NCBI GenBank assembly: GCA_001770285.1
Contig: MEQQ01000065.1
Coordinates: 14,369-58,156, forward strand
DNA from: Betaproteobacteria bacterium RBG_16_66_20
GTDB lineage: Bacteria > Pseudomonadota > Gammaproteobacteria > Burkholderiales > SG8-39
Length of the DNA: 43,788 bases
Direction of reading: 5' to 3'
A program made the translations under genes and the position numbers. Position 1 is the first letter of the stretch; every line of letters starts with the position of its first letter. This document shows, piece by piece, positions 26,247 to 35,512 of the stretch. The notes beneath the pieces were generated by a model, which saw only the letters and a program-made list of their open reading frames with translations, was not told the origin of the DNA and searched no databases.

Positions 26247-27022
26247 GCGCGCTCCAGCAGGACGCCGGCGAGGTGCAGCTTGGTCGCCGAAGAGTGATAC
26301 AGATCGGCCGGTGGATTGAGATCCTTTGCCAGTGCCGCCTTTGCTTCTTTCAAGGTCTTTTTGGATGAAGCATTTTTCGCGACAACCGGCATCGAACCGG
26401 CCCCGAAATACACGAAATTGGAGTTGTGGACAGCGAGTCCGATGATCGCGTAGTCGCCCTGGCGCCGGGTCAATTCGAGGAATACCGACCGGTCGGACTT
26501 GCCCGCGACGGGAAACTCGGCGGCCGTCAGGATCTCGCCGGGTTTCAGATCCGTCTCGAACAGGCCTTTGAAGAACTGCTCTGCCTTCACGCGTCGCTCT
26601 GTCGTTTTATTTTTCAATATGAAGACCGCTTCAAGAGCGACCGCGCACGCAGGGTATTCCGCGGCCGGGTCGGCCAGCGCGAGGCTGCCGCCGATCGTGC
26701 CGCGGTTGCGGATCGCGGCGTGGGCGATGTGCGGCACCGCCTGCGCGAGCAGAGGAATGTGCTTCTTTATCTCAGGAGATTGTTCTATACGGGTATGGGT
26801 AACGAGCGTGCCTATCCTCACAAAACCGTTCAAAACCTTGATTTCCGAAAGACCCGGCAGGCCCGTGATGTCCACCAGCAGCTCTGGAGACGAGAGCCGC
26901 ATGTTGAGCGACGGGATCAGGCTTTGCCCGCCGGCAAGAATCTTGGCATTTGGATGTTGAAGCAACTCGAATGCTTCCGGAAGGGAAGCCGGCTTCACAT
27001 AGGCGAAGGCAGGCGCTTTCAT
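26225..27022 (-). CDS. FAD-binding medium subunit (CoxM-like)
   Basis: ILAGGQSLIPSLNMRLSSPELLVDI, AHAAIRNRGTIGGSLALADPAAEYPA. Confidence 0.95.
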   Translation of the reverse strand: MKAPAFAYVKPASLPEAFELLQHPNAKILAGGQSLIPSLNMRLSSPELLVDITGLPGLSEIKVLNGFVRIGTLVTHTRIEQSPEIKKHIPLLAQAVPHIAHAAIRNRGTIGGSLALADPAAEYPACAVALEAVFILKNKTTERRVKAEQFFKGLFETDLKPGEILTAAEFPVAGKSDRSVFLELTRRQGDYAIIGLAVHNSNFVYFGAGSMPVVAKNASSKKTLKEAKAALAKDLNPPADLYHSSATKLHLAGVLLERAWNMLTT

Positions 27023-27606
27023 TTCTTCGGCTTGCCCCTGCGCTCCGGCCAGACGCCCCTTTTCTCCAGCTGGTCCATCGATTCGCTGGTGAACTCGGCG
27101 CTGGGCGCATCGCCGCCGATCACGAACATGAGGACGGAAAACCGGTTTTTCGGCCCCTTGCTGACGTTCATGAAGCGCCGCGAGGCGCCGGGCGGGAACG
27201 AGATCACGTCGAGCGGCTTCAGGTCCACGTGCTCCAGGCGCCCCTTCTCGTTCTGCCAGCTGGCGCGCCAGGTGCCGGTCATGGCGATGAAGGTCTCGTT
27301 GGTGTCGTGGTTGTGCAGCATCGGCCCCTTGCCCGGCAGCGCGCGGCAGTAGCCGAGGTTGAAGCCCTCGGATATCTTGATCGCCGCCATGCGCGCCGCC
27401 TTCTCGCCCACCGGCGACTGCTTGCCGTCGCGCTCGGTCTTCGGCGGCTGGAAGCCGATCACGTTGTAGAGAATCCGCTCGCAGCCCGGCATCCTGCTGT
27501 CGGGCAGCCCGCCGTCGAAACCCTTGAGCCTGGAGAAGCGCGCCACGCGCTTCATCATTTGCCGGCGCGGAATGCCGCGCCGCGGCAGCGTCTCACGGTA
27601 TGCCAT
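27019..27606 (-). CDS. Cupin domain protein
   Basis: GPMLHNHDTNETFIAMTGTWRASW, LKPLDVISFPPGASRRFMNVS; ATGA overlap with CoxM-like gene. Confidence 0.75.
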   Translation of the reverse strand: MAYRETLPRRGIPRRQMMKRVARFSRLKGFDGGLPDSRMPGCERILYNVIGFQPPKTERDGKQSPVGEKAARMAAIKISEGFNLGYCRALPGKGPMLHNHDTNETFIAMTGTWRASWQNEKGRLEHVDLKPLDVISFPPGASRRFMNVSKGPKNRFSVLMFVIGGDAPSAEFTSESMDQLEKRGVWPERRGKPKK

Positions 27607-27689
27607 GCTCCCCTCCCTGGGCGGAAAATCGGGGTCAGAGCCCGATTTGCGTTGCGCAGGAATGGTAGCGTATGTGAAAGGGAGACGGC

Positions 27690-28562
27690 ATGGCGAAATC
27701 AAAGGTCGGAATCGTGGGACTGGGAATCATGGGCTCGGCCATGGCGGCGAACCTGTTGCGGGCGGGCTTCCAGGTCGTCGGCTACGACCCGGTGGCGGCA
27801 TGCCGCAGCAGGCATCGCAAGGCCGGCGGCATGGTGGCCGAAAGCGCGCGCGACGCGGCCCGTTCCTGCGGCATCCTCATCACGTCCCTGCCGTCGGCGG
27901 ACGCCCTTGCCGGGGTTGCAAAGGAAATCTCCGGAGAAAATCACCGCCGCCTGATCGTCATGGAAACCAGCACGCTGCCGATCCCCGTCAAGGAAGCGGC
28001 GCGCCGGCGCCTTGCCGCCGCCGGCGTCACGCTGCTCGACTGCCCGCTGAGCGGCACCGGCGCCCAGGCCCGGGTCAAGGACCTGATCGTCTACGGAAGC
28101 GGTGACCCTGCCGCATTCAAAAGGACCATTCCGGTCCTGAACGGCTTCTCGCGCGGCCATTACTTCGTCGGCAAGTTCGGCAACGGCTCGAAAATGAAAT
28201 TCGCCGCCAACCTGCTGGTCGCGATCCATAACGTCTCCGCCGCCGAGGCGGTGGTGCTGGCGCGAAGGTCCGGCCTGAATCCCGCGCTCGCGGTCAAAGT
28301 CCTCGGCGACGGCGCCGGATCCTCGCGCATGCTGCAGGTGCGCGGCCCGATGATGGCGCGCCGCGCCTACCGGAACGCCACGATGAAGTGCGAGGTCTGG
28401 CAGAAGGACATGAAGATCATCGGCGCTTTTCTGAAGCAGCTCGGAAGTCCCGCCCCGCTGTTCTCCGCAACCAAGGCAATCTACGACGCCGCAATCGCCC
28501 AGGGCTACGGCAAATCCGATACCGCCTCGGTCTGCGCTGTGCTCGAACGCCGGGTCCGCTAA
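27690..28562 (+). CDS. NAD(P)-dependent 3-hydroxyisobutyrate dehydrogenase family oxidoreductase
   Basis: VGIVGLGIMGSAMAANLLRAGF, LLDCPLSGTGAQA, GNGSKMKFAANLLVAIHNVSAAEA. Confidence 0.92.
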   Translation: MAKSKVGIVGLGIMGSAMAANLLRAGFQVVGYDPVAACRSRHRKAGGMVAESARDAARSCGILITSLPSADALAGVAKEISGENHRRLIVMETSTLPIPVKEAARRRLAAAGVTLLDCPLSGTGAQARVKDLIVYGSGDPAAFKRTIPVLNGFSRGHYFVGKFGNGSKMKFAANLLVAIHNVSAAEAVVLARRSGLNPALAVKVLGDGAGSSRMLQVRGPMMARRAYRNATMKCEVWQKDMKIIGAFLKQLGSPAPLFSATKAIYDAAIAQGYGKSDTASVCAVLERRVR

Positions 28563-28618
28563 CGCCGTGTCGCGGACGGCCCTCCCATGACAGGCGGCGT
28601 CCTGATCAGCCTGTCCGT

Positions 28619-29350
28619 TCAGACCTTCTTGCCGATGATTTTCGCGATCAACTCGATTTGATCCATCGAGGCGGGCGACAGATTCAGGAACCTGCACCCT
28701 GCACGTTGCGCCGGCCCACCGTCCGCAAGCGCCGCCGGCCCCGCATGGCGTACCTCCAGGTCGACGCGTAGCGGCTCCCTGCCAAGGCATTCGATTCGGC
28801 AACCCTTGAGCACCATGCCTGCCTCCAGCGCGATATTGGGGCCGGCCTGCAGGATACCGATGCCGCCCAGACTGATGTCGAAGATGTTCGCCTCGAAGTA
28901 GAGCACGCCCTCGGCCGAGGCAATGCACCGCAACGGCGGCTCGGCCGGCACGCTCGCGCGCTCGAACGCGCGGCGCCGTCGGCTGGCGATGGTCTCCGGA
29001 TACCGCAGCCGGATCGCCGCCGCGCCGCCGTGCACGATCGGCTCCGGATCGGCGGCGGTGAATTCGATGCACCACTCGCCCACCTCGGCGCGGAAGTGGA
29101 CGCGCGTAACAGCGAGCAGCGCTGCGTTGGCAGCAGCGTCTTCACTCGACGCGACGACCATGTATCGCCGCTCCGGATCGATGAAGTGCAGTCTGGATAG
29201 AAACTTGAGCGCGCCGCCCTCGAGATGCGCGACCACGCTCCCGCCTTCTACTGCCAGCCCATGCAGCACCGCTATCTCCGCCAGCTGCACGTCGGAAAGC
29301 GGCATCTTTCCGGCAGGGTTCGAGCCTGGCTTCGTATCGGCGGCCGTCAT
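28619..29350 (-). CDS. PilZ (YcgR-like) c-di-GMP receptor protein
   Basis: SRRRRAFER (RxxxR) and NIFDISLGGIGI (D/NxSxxG) motifs. Confidence 0.85.
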   Translation of the reverse strand: MTAADTKPGSNPAGKMPLSDVQLAEIAVLHGLAVEGGSVVAHLEGGALKFLSRLHFIDPERRYMVVASSEDAAANAALLAVTRVHFRAEVGEWCIEFTAADPEPIVHGGAAAIRLRYPETIASRRRRAFERASVPAEPPLRCIASAEGVLYFEANIFDISLGGIGILQAGPNIALEAGMVLKGCRIECLGREPLRVDLEVRHAGPAALADGGPAQRAGCRFLNLSPASMDQIELIAKIIGKKV

Positions 29351-31185
29351 GCCGTTCGCTGGAGCGGCGAATCCGGAGCCGCGACGTAGCGCGCGGCAAA
29401 GTCGGCGGCGGAAAGCGGCTTCGCGAACAGGTAGCCCTGCGCCCCCTGACAGCCGCTATCGCGCAGGAAATCCGCCTGCGCCCGCGTCTCCACGCCTTCG
29501 GCGATGACCTGCATGTCGAGCCCGCGTGCCAGACCGACCACCGCCTCCGCAATGGCGCGGCTTTCCGCGTCCTCGGGAAGCTCGATCACGAAGGAACGGT
29601 CGATCTTCAGCTTGTCCACCGGCAGCCGCTTGAGATAGCTCAGGCTCGAATAGCCGGTGCCGAAATCGTCGATCGAAAGCCGCAGGCCCATGCGCCCGAG
29701 TTCGTCGAAGGTGCCCTTCACCTGCTCGAAGCCGGCCATGATGACGCTCTCGGTCACCTCCAGCTCGAGGAGCGCCGGCGGCAAAGCGAAGTCGGCCAGC
29801 GCGCGCTTCACCATATTGATGAATTCCGGGTCGCGGAACTGCACCGCGGAAACGTTCACCGCCATCGGCGCTTCGCCGAGTCCGGCGGCGAGCCATCCGG
29901 CGCGCACGCGACAGGCTTCGCGCAGCACCCATTCGCCGAGCGGCACGATCAGGCCGCAATCCTCGGCCACCGGGATGAACTGCACCGGGCTCACCGCGCC
30001 GCGTTCGGGATGGGTCCAGCGCGCCAGCGCCTCCATGCCGGAAAGCGCGCCGCTCGCGAGCAGGACCTGCGGCTGCAGCATGATTGACAGTCCGCTGGAA
30101 TGCAGCGCGCGGCGCAGATCGCCCTCGAGCTCGAGGCGCTCGTTCGCGCGCCGGTTCATGTCTGCGGAATGGAAGCGGCAGCAGTTGCGCCCGGCCGCTT
30201 TCGCGGCGTACATGGCGGTGTCGGCGTTGCGCATCAGCGTCGCGAAGTCCTCGCCGTTCTGCGGGTAGAGCGCGATGCCGATCGAACAGCTGACGAGGAG
30301 CTCGCGCGTGCCGAGTTCGAACGGGCGGCGCATCGCCTCTATCAGCTTGGTCGCCACGTGCGCCGCGTCCTCGGTGTCGGCGAGGTCCGGCAGCAGGACG
30401 ACGAACTCGTCGCCGCCCTGCCGGCCAATGACGTCGGCGCCGCGCAACGTCGCCAGCAGGCGCCGCGCCGAGCGGCGCAGGAGCTCGTCACCCACCGCGT
30501 GGCCGAGCGAGTCGTTCACGTCCTTGAAACGGTCGAGGTCGGCGAGCATGAGGGCAAGCGGACGGCCGTCGCGACGCGCATGCTCGATCGCGCTCTCAGT
30601 GCGCTCGGCCAGGAGTGCGCGGTTCGGCAGGTCGGTGACCATGTCGTGGTGCGCAAGATGGCGGATGCGCTGCTCCGCGACGCGCCGCTCGGTGATGTCG
30701 ATGAAGGAAAGCGTGTAGTTGGCGGCGTGCCCGTCGCGGTCGCGCACCGCGGAAACCGTCATGTGGTAGAGGTCTTCCTCGCCCGTACGGCGCACCGCCC
30801 ACAGTTCGCCCTCCCAGTGGCCGTGGGTTTCGATCGTGCGGAACAGCCGCTCGAAGAACGTCGGGTCGTGCCGCGGCGAGGCGAAGAAGCGCGCTTCGGC
30901 GCCTATCGCGTCATGCGCGGGGTAGCGCGTCATGCTGCTGAAAGCGGCATTGACGCGCATGATCTTCCCCGCGGCATTGACGATCATCATGCCGTGGGCA
31001 CTGGAATCGAAGGCGGCATCCGCGAGGCGCAATTTGGCTTCGGCGAGGCGGCGCTTGAGGTGGATGTGATAGGCGGCGAGCAGGATCATGGCGAAGCCTG
31101 CCGCGAGCAGATACGCGGTGAGGATCAACGCGTCCAGAAGCTCCTTCCCGCCGGGACCGTCGAAAGTCGTCATCGTTTGAAGCAT
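29347..31185 (-). CDS. TM-PAS-GGDEF-EAL bifunctional c-di-GMP enzyme
   Basis: RGADVIGRQGGDEFVVLLPD (I-site RxxD plus GGDEF), MEALARW (EAL), IDDFGTGYSSLSYLKRLPVDKLKIDRSFV; ATGA overlap with PilZ gene. Confidence 0.95.
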   Translation of the reverse strand: MLQTMTTFDGPGGKELLDALILTAYLLAAGFAMILLAAYHIHLKRRLAEAKLRLADAAFDSSAHGMMIVNAAGKIMRVNAAFSSMTRYPAHDAIGAEARFFASPRHDPTFFERLFRTIETHGHWEGELWAVRRTGEEDLYHMTVSAVRDRDGHAANYTLSFIDITERRVAEQRIRHLAHHDMVTDLPNRALLAERTESAIEHARRDGRPLALMLADLDRFKDVNDSLGHAVGDELLRRSARRLLATLRGADVIGRQGGDEFVVLLPDLADTEDAAHVATKLIEAMRRPFELGTRELLVSCSIGIALYPQNGEDFATLMRNADTAMYAAKAAGRNCCRFHSADMNRRANERLELEGDLRRALHSSGLSIMLQPQVLLASGALSGMEALARWTHPERGAVSPVQFIPVAEDCGLIVPLGEWVLREACRVRAGWLAAGLGEAPMAVNVSAVQFRDPEFINMVKRALADFALPPALLELEVTESVIMAGFEQVKGTFDELGRMGLRLSIDDFGTGYSSLSYLKRLPVDKLKIDRSFVIELPEDAESRAIAEAVVGLARGLDMQVIAEGVETRAQADFLRDSGCQGAQGYLFAKPLSAADFAARYVAAPDSPLQRTA

Positions 31186-31224
31186 AACGTTTGCTTGCGA
31201 GACGCTCTGCGAGAAACCGACGGC

Positions 31225-31257
31225 GAAACGTCAAGAAACGTCAGCGCCGTGACGTTT
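31225..31257. repeat. GAAACGTCA tandem direct repeat with inverted copy (8-bp stem hairpin)
   Basis: GAAACGTCA at 31225-31233 and 31235-31243; TGACGTTT at 31250-31257. Confidence 0.7.
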
Positions 31258-31268
31258 GCCGACCGCCG

Positions 31269-32234
31269 TCAGTCGACGGTCGCGCCGGACTCCCTTGCCA
31301 CCCTGCCCCAGCGCTGAGTTTCCGCCGCGACGTACGCGGCGAACGCTGCCGGCGACGCGCTGGTGACGACTTCAACGCCGCCCTTGGCCAGGCGCTCGGC
31401 GACATCGGGTGATTTCATGGTCTGCAACATCACCGCGTACAGGCGATCCACGATCTCCTTGGAGGTGCCGGCGGGAACGAAGATGCCCTGCCAGGAACCC
31501 GAAGTGCTGTCGGGGTATCCGGACTCCACCATGGTCGGGACCTCCGGCAGTTGCGCGAGCCGCTTCGCGCTGACCACGGCCAATGCTTTCAGGCGCGCGC
31601 CCTTGATATGGCCGAGCACCGAGGATACCGTGGTGAACATCATGTGCGTTTCGCCCGCAATCAGACCGGTTGCGGCGGGACCCGCGCCGCCTTTGTAGGG
31701 GATGTGCACCATATCCAGCCCCTCGGCCTTGCGGATGAGTTCCATCTCCAGGCGGTTCTGGCTGCCGCTTCCGGGCGAGGCGAAATTGAGCCTGCCCGGA
31801 TACGCCTTGGCGACGGCGATCATTTCCTTGATCGTGTTCGCCTGGAACGACGGGTGCGCCACCAGAACGCCCGGCACGTCCACCACCTGGGTGATGGCGA
31901 CGAAATCCTTCACCGGGTTCACGGGGAGCTTCGGAAAGACGCCCGGATTGATCGCCACGGTGCCGACGTTGCCGAGGTAGATCGTGTAGCCGTCCGGCGC
32001 CGAGCGCGCGGCTGCTTCCAATCCCAGGTTGCCCGAGGCGCCGGCGCGGTTCTCGATCACGATCTGCTGGCCGAGCAGATCGCCCAGCCGCGGCTGGAAA
32101 ATGCGGCCGACGAAGTCGGAAGCCCCGCCCGGCGCGAACGGAATGATCATCTTCAAGGGGCGATTCGGATACTGCGCATTGGCGCAGTTGGCAATCAAAA
32201 CCAGTCCGACGAGAAAAAGCCTGAGCGTATTCAT
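31269..32234 (-). CDS. TctC/Bug family substrate-binding protein
   Basis: Signal peptide MNTLRLFLVGLVLIANCANA; QYPNRPLKMIIPFAPGGASDFVGRIFQPRL. Confidence 0.9.
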   Translation of the reverse strand: MNTLRLFLVGLVLIANCANAQYPNRPLKMIIPFAPGGASDFVGRIFQPRLGDLLGQQIVIENRAGASGNLGLEAAARSAPDGYTIYLGNVGTVAINPGVFPKLPVNPVKDFVAITQVVDVPGVLVAHPSFQANTIKEMIAVAKAYPGRLNFASPGSGSQNRLEMELIRKAEGLDMVHIPYKGGAGPAATGLIAGETHMMFTTVSSVLGHIKGARLKALAVVSAKRLAQLPEVPTMVESGYPDSTSGSWQGIFVPAGTSKEIVDRLYAVMLQTMKSPDVAERLAKGGVEVVTSASPAAFAAYVAAETQRWGRVARESGATVD

Positions 32235-33340
32235 GACATCTCCTCCGCAGTGATCGGCAATGGAACGGCGCGCTTGAGGCGCGCCGAAAGATCGAACGCC
32301 TTGGTCAGCATCAGCCTGTGGTGCGCTTCGGCCGCGGTTGCGTGCTGCGTCGCGAGCCCCATCGATATCCGGTTCAGCCACTGCTCGGTTTCCTCGCGCA
32401 TCGGGCCGCGCAACTCGCCCAGCGCCATGTCGCCCGGCGGATAGCTGCCGAGAAAATCCACCCGCCGCCCCGCGTCGGGCGCATAGCCCTCGCTCTGCGA
32501 CTTGTCGGTCGCGAGCACGATGTCGCGGTGCGTGTCGTCGATCGTGAGCACGCCGTCGGTCCCGGTAATGCCGACTTCCAGGCTGTAGACCGCGCCCGGC
32601 CAGACAATCGGCAGCGCCCAGGAGATGGCGGCGTGATAAAGGCTGCCGTCCTCGAATGTCAACACTCCCGCGGTCGCATCGATCCCCTTGCAGATCGGCC
32701 CCAGCGCCTTGTCCACCGAGCGCGCGTAAACTTCGACCGGGCGCTTCGCCTCCATCATCCACATTACGATGTCGAGCGCGTGCGTGCCCGAAATCACCAT
32801 CGGCGAGATCTTCGACGGGTCATTGGTGCGCTTGTAGTTGTCCAGCGCGACCAGGCGGTTCATGAATGCGCGCGAGGTCACCAGGGTGACGTCGCCGAGC
32901 TGGCCGGTGCGGACCTTTTCCTTGGCCGCCAGCCAGCGGCGGCGGAAGCGCTGTGTATAGCCGACCACCGCATCCACCCCGGATTTTGTTATTGCCGTCA
33001 AGACTTTCTGCGATTCGGAGAGTTCCGTAGCCAGCGGCTTTTCGATCAGCAGGGAAAGTTTGCGTTCCAAGGCGCTCAGGATCGGCGCGACATGCAGGTG
33101 CTCGTCGGTCGAGACGATCGCCGCGGTCACTTCCGGGCGCGCCAGCAATTGCCTGAAATCGGCCGTGACAAAATCGGCTTTCGTTTTTTCCTTCAGCAGC
33201 GAAAGCCTTTCCGGCTTCAGATCGGCGACCCCGATGAAGTCCACCATCGGATGGCGCGCGGCAACCTCGCCGCGAAACAGGCCGACGCGGCCCGCGCCTA
33301 CGATTGCGAGGCCGATGCGCTTTGGATTTTTTCTGGCCAT
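32231..33340 (-). CDS. Gfo/Idh/MocA family oxidoreductase
   Basis: IGLAIVGAGRVGLFRGEVAARHP, LLIEKPLATELSES; ATGA overlap with TctC. Confidence 0.9.
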   Translation of the reverse strand: MARKNPKRIGLAIVGAGRVGLFRGEVAARHPMVDFIGVADLKPERLSLLKEKTKADFVTADFRQLLARPEVTAAIVSTDEHLHVAPILSALERKLSLLIEKPLATELSESQKVLTAITKSGVDAVVGYTQRFRRRWLAAKEKVRTGQLGDVTLVTSRAFMNRLVALDNYKRTNDPSKISPMVISGTHALDIVMWMMEAKRPVEVYARSVDKALGPICKGIDATAGVLTFEDGSLYHAAISWALPIVWPGAVYSLEVGITGTDGVLTIDDTHRDIVLATDKSQSEGYAPDAGRRVDFLGSYPPGDMALGELRGPMREETEQWLNRISMGLATQHATAAEAHHRLMLTKAFDLSARLKRAVPLPITAEEMS

Positions 33341-34377
33341 TTCTTGAACGGAAGCGTCACAGGCGCGTTGCTTTCGGCGGAGAGGTCGGCGGCGATGTAG
33401 ACCTCCATCACCATGCGCGCATGCTCGGGCGTCACCATCACCGGCCGGTCGTACGCCACCGCCTCCAGGAAATGCACTGTTTCGGCCGCCATCGGCCCGG
33501 CGTAGGTGTGCTCCACCGGTTCGCCGGGCATGGTCGACATGGGCAGCTGCATTCCCTTGCCCATGGTGTTGAGCACCACGTCGCGGTGGCTGTCGTCGAC
33601 CAGCAGCGCGCCTTCGGTGCCGACCATCTCGATCCAGGTGGTCGAAAAATTCGGGTACCCGGGCGGCAGCGTCCAGCCGCCGCCGACCACGAACGCGAGG
33701 CCGGAATCCATGGTGACGGTGATCCATTGCGTATCGGCGATCGGGGCGCCGGTGGTTGCCTGCATCACGCCATAATTGATCTGCGAATACACGCGCACCG
33801 GCCGCGCCGGCTCCAGGCACCAGAGCACGAAATCGAGGTCGTGCGTCGACTCCATCGCCGCGGGCGAAAGCTTGATCCGGCCGCTGATCTTCTTGCCCAG
33901 GCTGCGCGTGATGTGGCGGCTGACCAGCGCGCTCACCGGCTTGCCGATGGTGCCGTCGCGGATCGACTTCCTCACGTAGGCGAATTTCGGATTGAAGCGC
34001 TGCGAGTAGCCGATGGTGAATTTGAGGTTCCTGTCCTTTGCCGCCTTCAGCAGCTGATCCGCCTCGGACAGCTCGAGCGCGATCGGCTTTTCGAGGAACA
34101 CATGCTTGCCCGCGGCGAGAAAGTCGCGCGCCATCGGGAAATGGCTGTCTTCAGGCGTCGCGGATATGAAGACGGCCTCGATGTCTTTCCTTTCAAGAAG
34201 CTTCTTGTAATCCGCAACGGAGGTTGAAGCTCCGGTCTTGCGTGCGATTTCTTCAAGTCTCTCCGCTCGCACCTCCGCGAGGTGCAGGCTTTTCACCAGC
34301 GGATGCGCGGCGCAGGTTTCGGCCCGGATTCCGCCGCACCAGCCCGTGCCGACGATCGCCACGCCGATCTGCTTCAT
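33298..34377 (-). CDS. Gfo/Idh/MocA family oxidoreductase
   Basis: VAIVGTGWCGGIRAETCAAHP, HVFLEKPIALELSEAD; overlaps next gene by 43 bp. Confidence 0.9.
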   Translation of the reverse strand: MKQIGVAIVGTGWCGGIRAETCAAHPLVKSLHLAEVRAERLEEIARKTGASTSVADYKKLLERKDIEAVFISATPEDSHFPMARDFLAAGKHVFLEKPIALELSEADQLLKAAKDRNLKFTIGYSQRFNPKFAYVRKSIRDGTIGKPVSALVSRHITRSLGKKISGRIKLSPAAMESTHDLDFVLWCLEPARPVRVYSQINYGVMQATTGAPIADTQWITVTMDSGLAFVVGGGWTLPPGYPNFSTTWIEMVGTEGALLVDDSHRDVVLNTMGKGMQLPMSTMPGEPVEHTYAGPMAAETVHFLEAVAYDRPVMVTPEHARMVMEVYIAADLSAESNAPVTLPFKKWPEKIQSASASQS

Positions 34378-34419
34378 AATGTCCGCGTTCCTCCCGACGA
34401 CAATAATACGCGAGCCCGC

Positions 34420-35400
34420 ATGCGAACGATAGACATCCACGCTCACTGGTATCCCGAGGAATGGCTCAAGCTGTTCGAGAAAGACGGCCCGAAGGAAGGC
34501 GCGAAGCTGGAGCGCAGCGCGAAGGGCTACACCATCCGCACCGAGCGGATCACCAACTCCTTCAGCGACGAGTTCGTCAGCCTGGAGCTGCGCCTGCAAG
34601 GCATGCGCCGGCAGGGCATGGACCTGCAGGCGCTGTCGCTCACGGCGCCGATGGTCAACTGGGCTTCGCCGGGACTGGGCCTGGCGCTGTCGCAGGCATA
34701 TAACGATGCGGCCAGCGCGGCGCAGCTGCGCCATCCGGAGAAATTCGTGGGTCTCGCCATGCTACCCATGCAGGCGCCCGAGCTCGCGCTGAAGGAACTG
34801 GAGCGCTGCGCAAAATTGCCCGGCATGCACGGTCTTTACGTAGCGACCAATATAAACGGCGCCGATCTGGATGAAAAGCGCTTCTGGGACGTCTACGCCA
34901 GAGCCGAAGAACTCGGCTGGACGATGTACCTGCATCCGGTCGACACCATCGGCCGCGAGCGCACCACGCGCTATTACCTCAGGAATCTGCTGGGCAACCC
35001 CTACGATACCGGCGTCGCGGCCGCGAGCCTGATTTTCGGCGGCGTGATGGATGCGTTTCCGAAACTGGAAGTCAACCTGCCGCACGCGGGCGGGACGTTT
35101 CCCTGGCTGATCGGACGCCTCGATCACGGCACCAGGGTGCGCCCGGAACTGAAGCACATGCGGCATCTGCCGAGCGAATACCTGCGCCGCTTCAGCTACG
35201 ACACCATCGGGCATGACGACCGCATCAACGCCAATCTCGTGCGCCTGGTCGGCGCCGACCGGGTGCTGCTCGGCAGCGACTACTGCTTCGACATGGGTCT
35301 CGCGGACCCCCTCGCTACCGTAGCGCGCATCGAAGGATTGACCGGGGCCGAGCGGGACATGATCAAGGGCGGAACCGCCGCCCGGCTCTTGCGTCTCTAG
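34420..35400 (+). CDS. Amidohydrolase 2 family (ACMSD-like)
   Basis: IDIHAHWYPEEW, NLPHAGGTFPWLIGRLDHG, VLLGSDYCFDMGLADPL. Confidence 0.9.
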   Translation: MRTIDIHAHWYPEEWLKLFEKDGPKEGAKLERSAKGYTIRTERITNSFSDEFVSLELRLQGMRRQGMDLQALSLTAPMVNWASPGLGLALSQAYNDAASAAQLRHPEKFVGLAMLPMQAPELALKELERCAKLPGMHGLYVATNINGADLDEKRFWDVYARAEELGWTMYLHPVDTIGRERTTRYYLRNLLGNPYDTGVAAASLIFGGVMDAFPKLEVNLPHAGGTFPWLIGRLDHGTRVRPELKHMRHLPSEYLRRFSYDTIGHDDRINANLVRLVGADRVLLGSDYCFDMGLADPLATVARIEGLTGAERDMIKGGTAARLLRL

Positions 35401-35424
35401 CAGTTTGTTGAAATTTGCCCGTCG

Positions 35425-35475
35425 CTCCCGCGAAAGCGGGAGCCCAGGAATTTCGTCGCGAAAGCGGGAATCCAC
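35425..35475. repeat. REP-like hairpin repeat (CTCCCGC-GAAA-GCGGGAG plus degenerate second unit)
   Basis: Perfect 7-bp stem with GAAA loop at 35425-35442; second GCGAAAGCGGGAATCCA unit after. Confidence 0.7.
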
Positions 35476-35512
35476 ATGGGTACCCGTCCCCCAAGTCCGC
35501 TCCAACGGTTGT

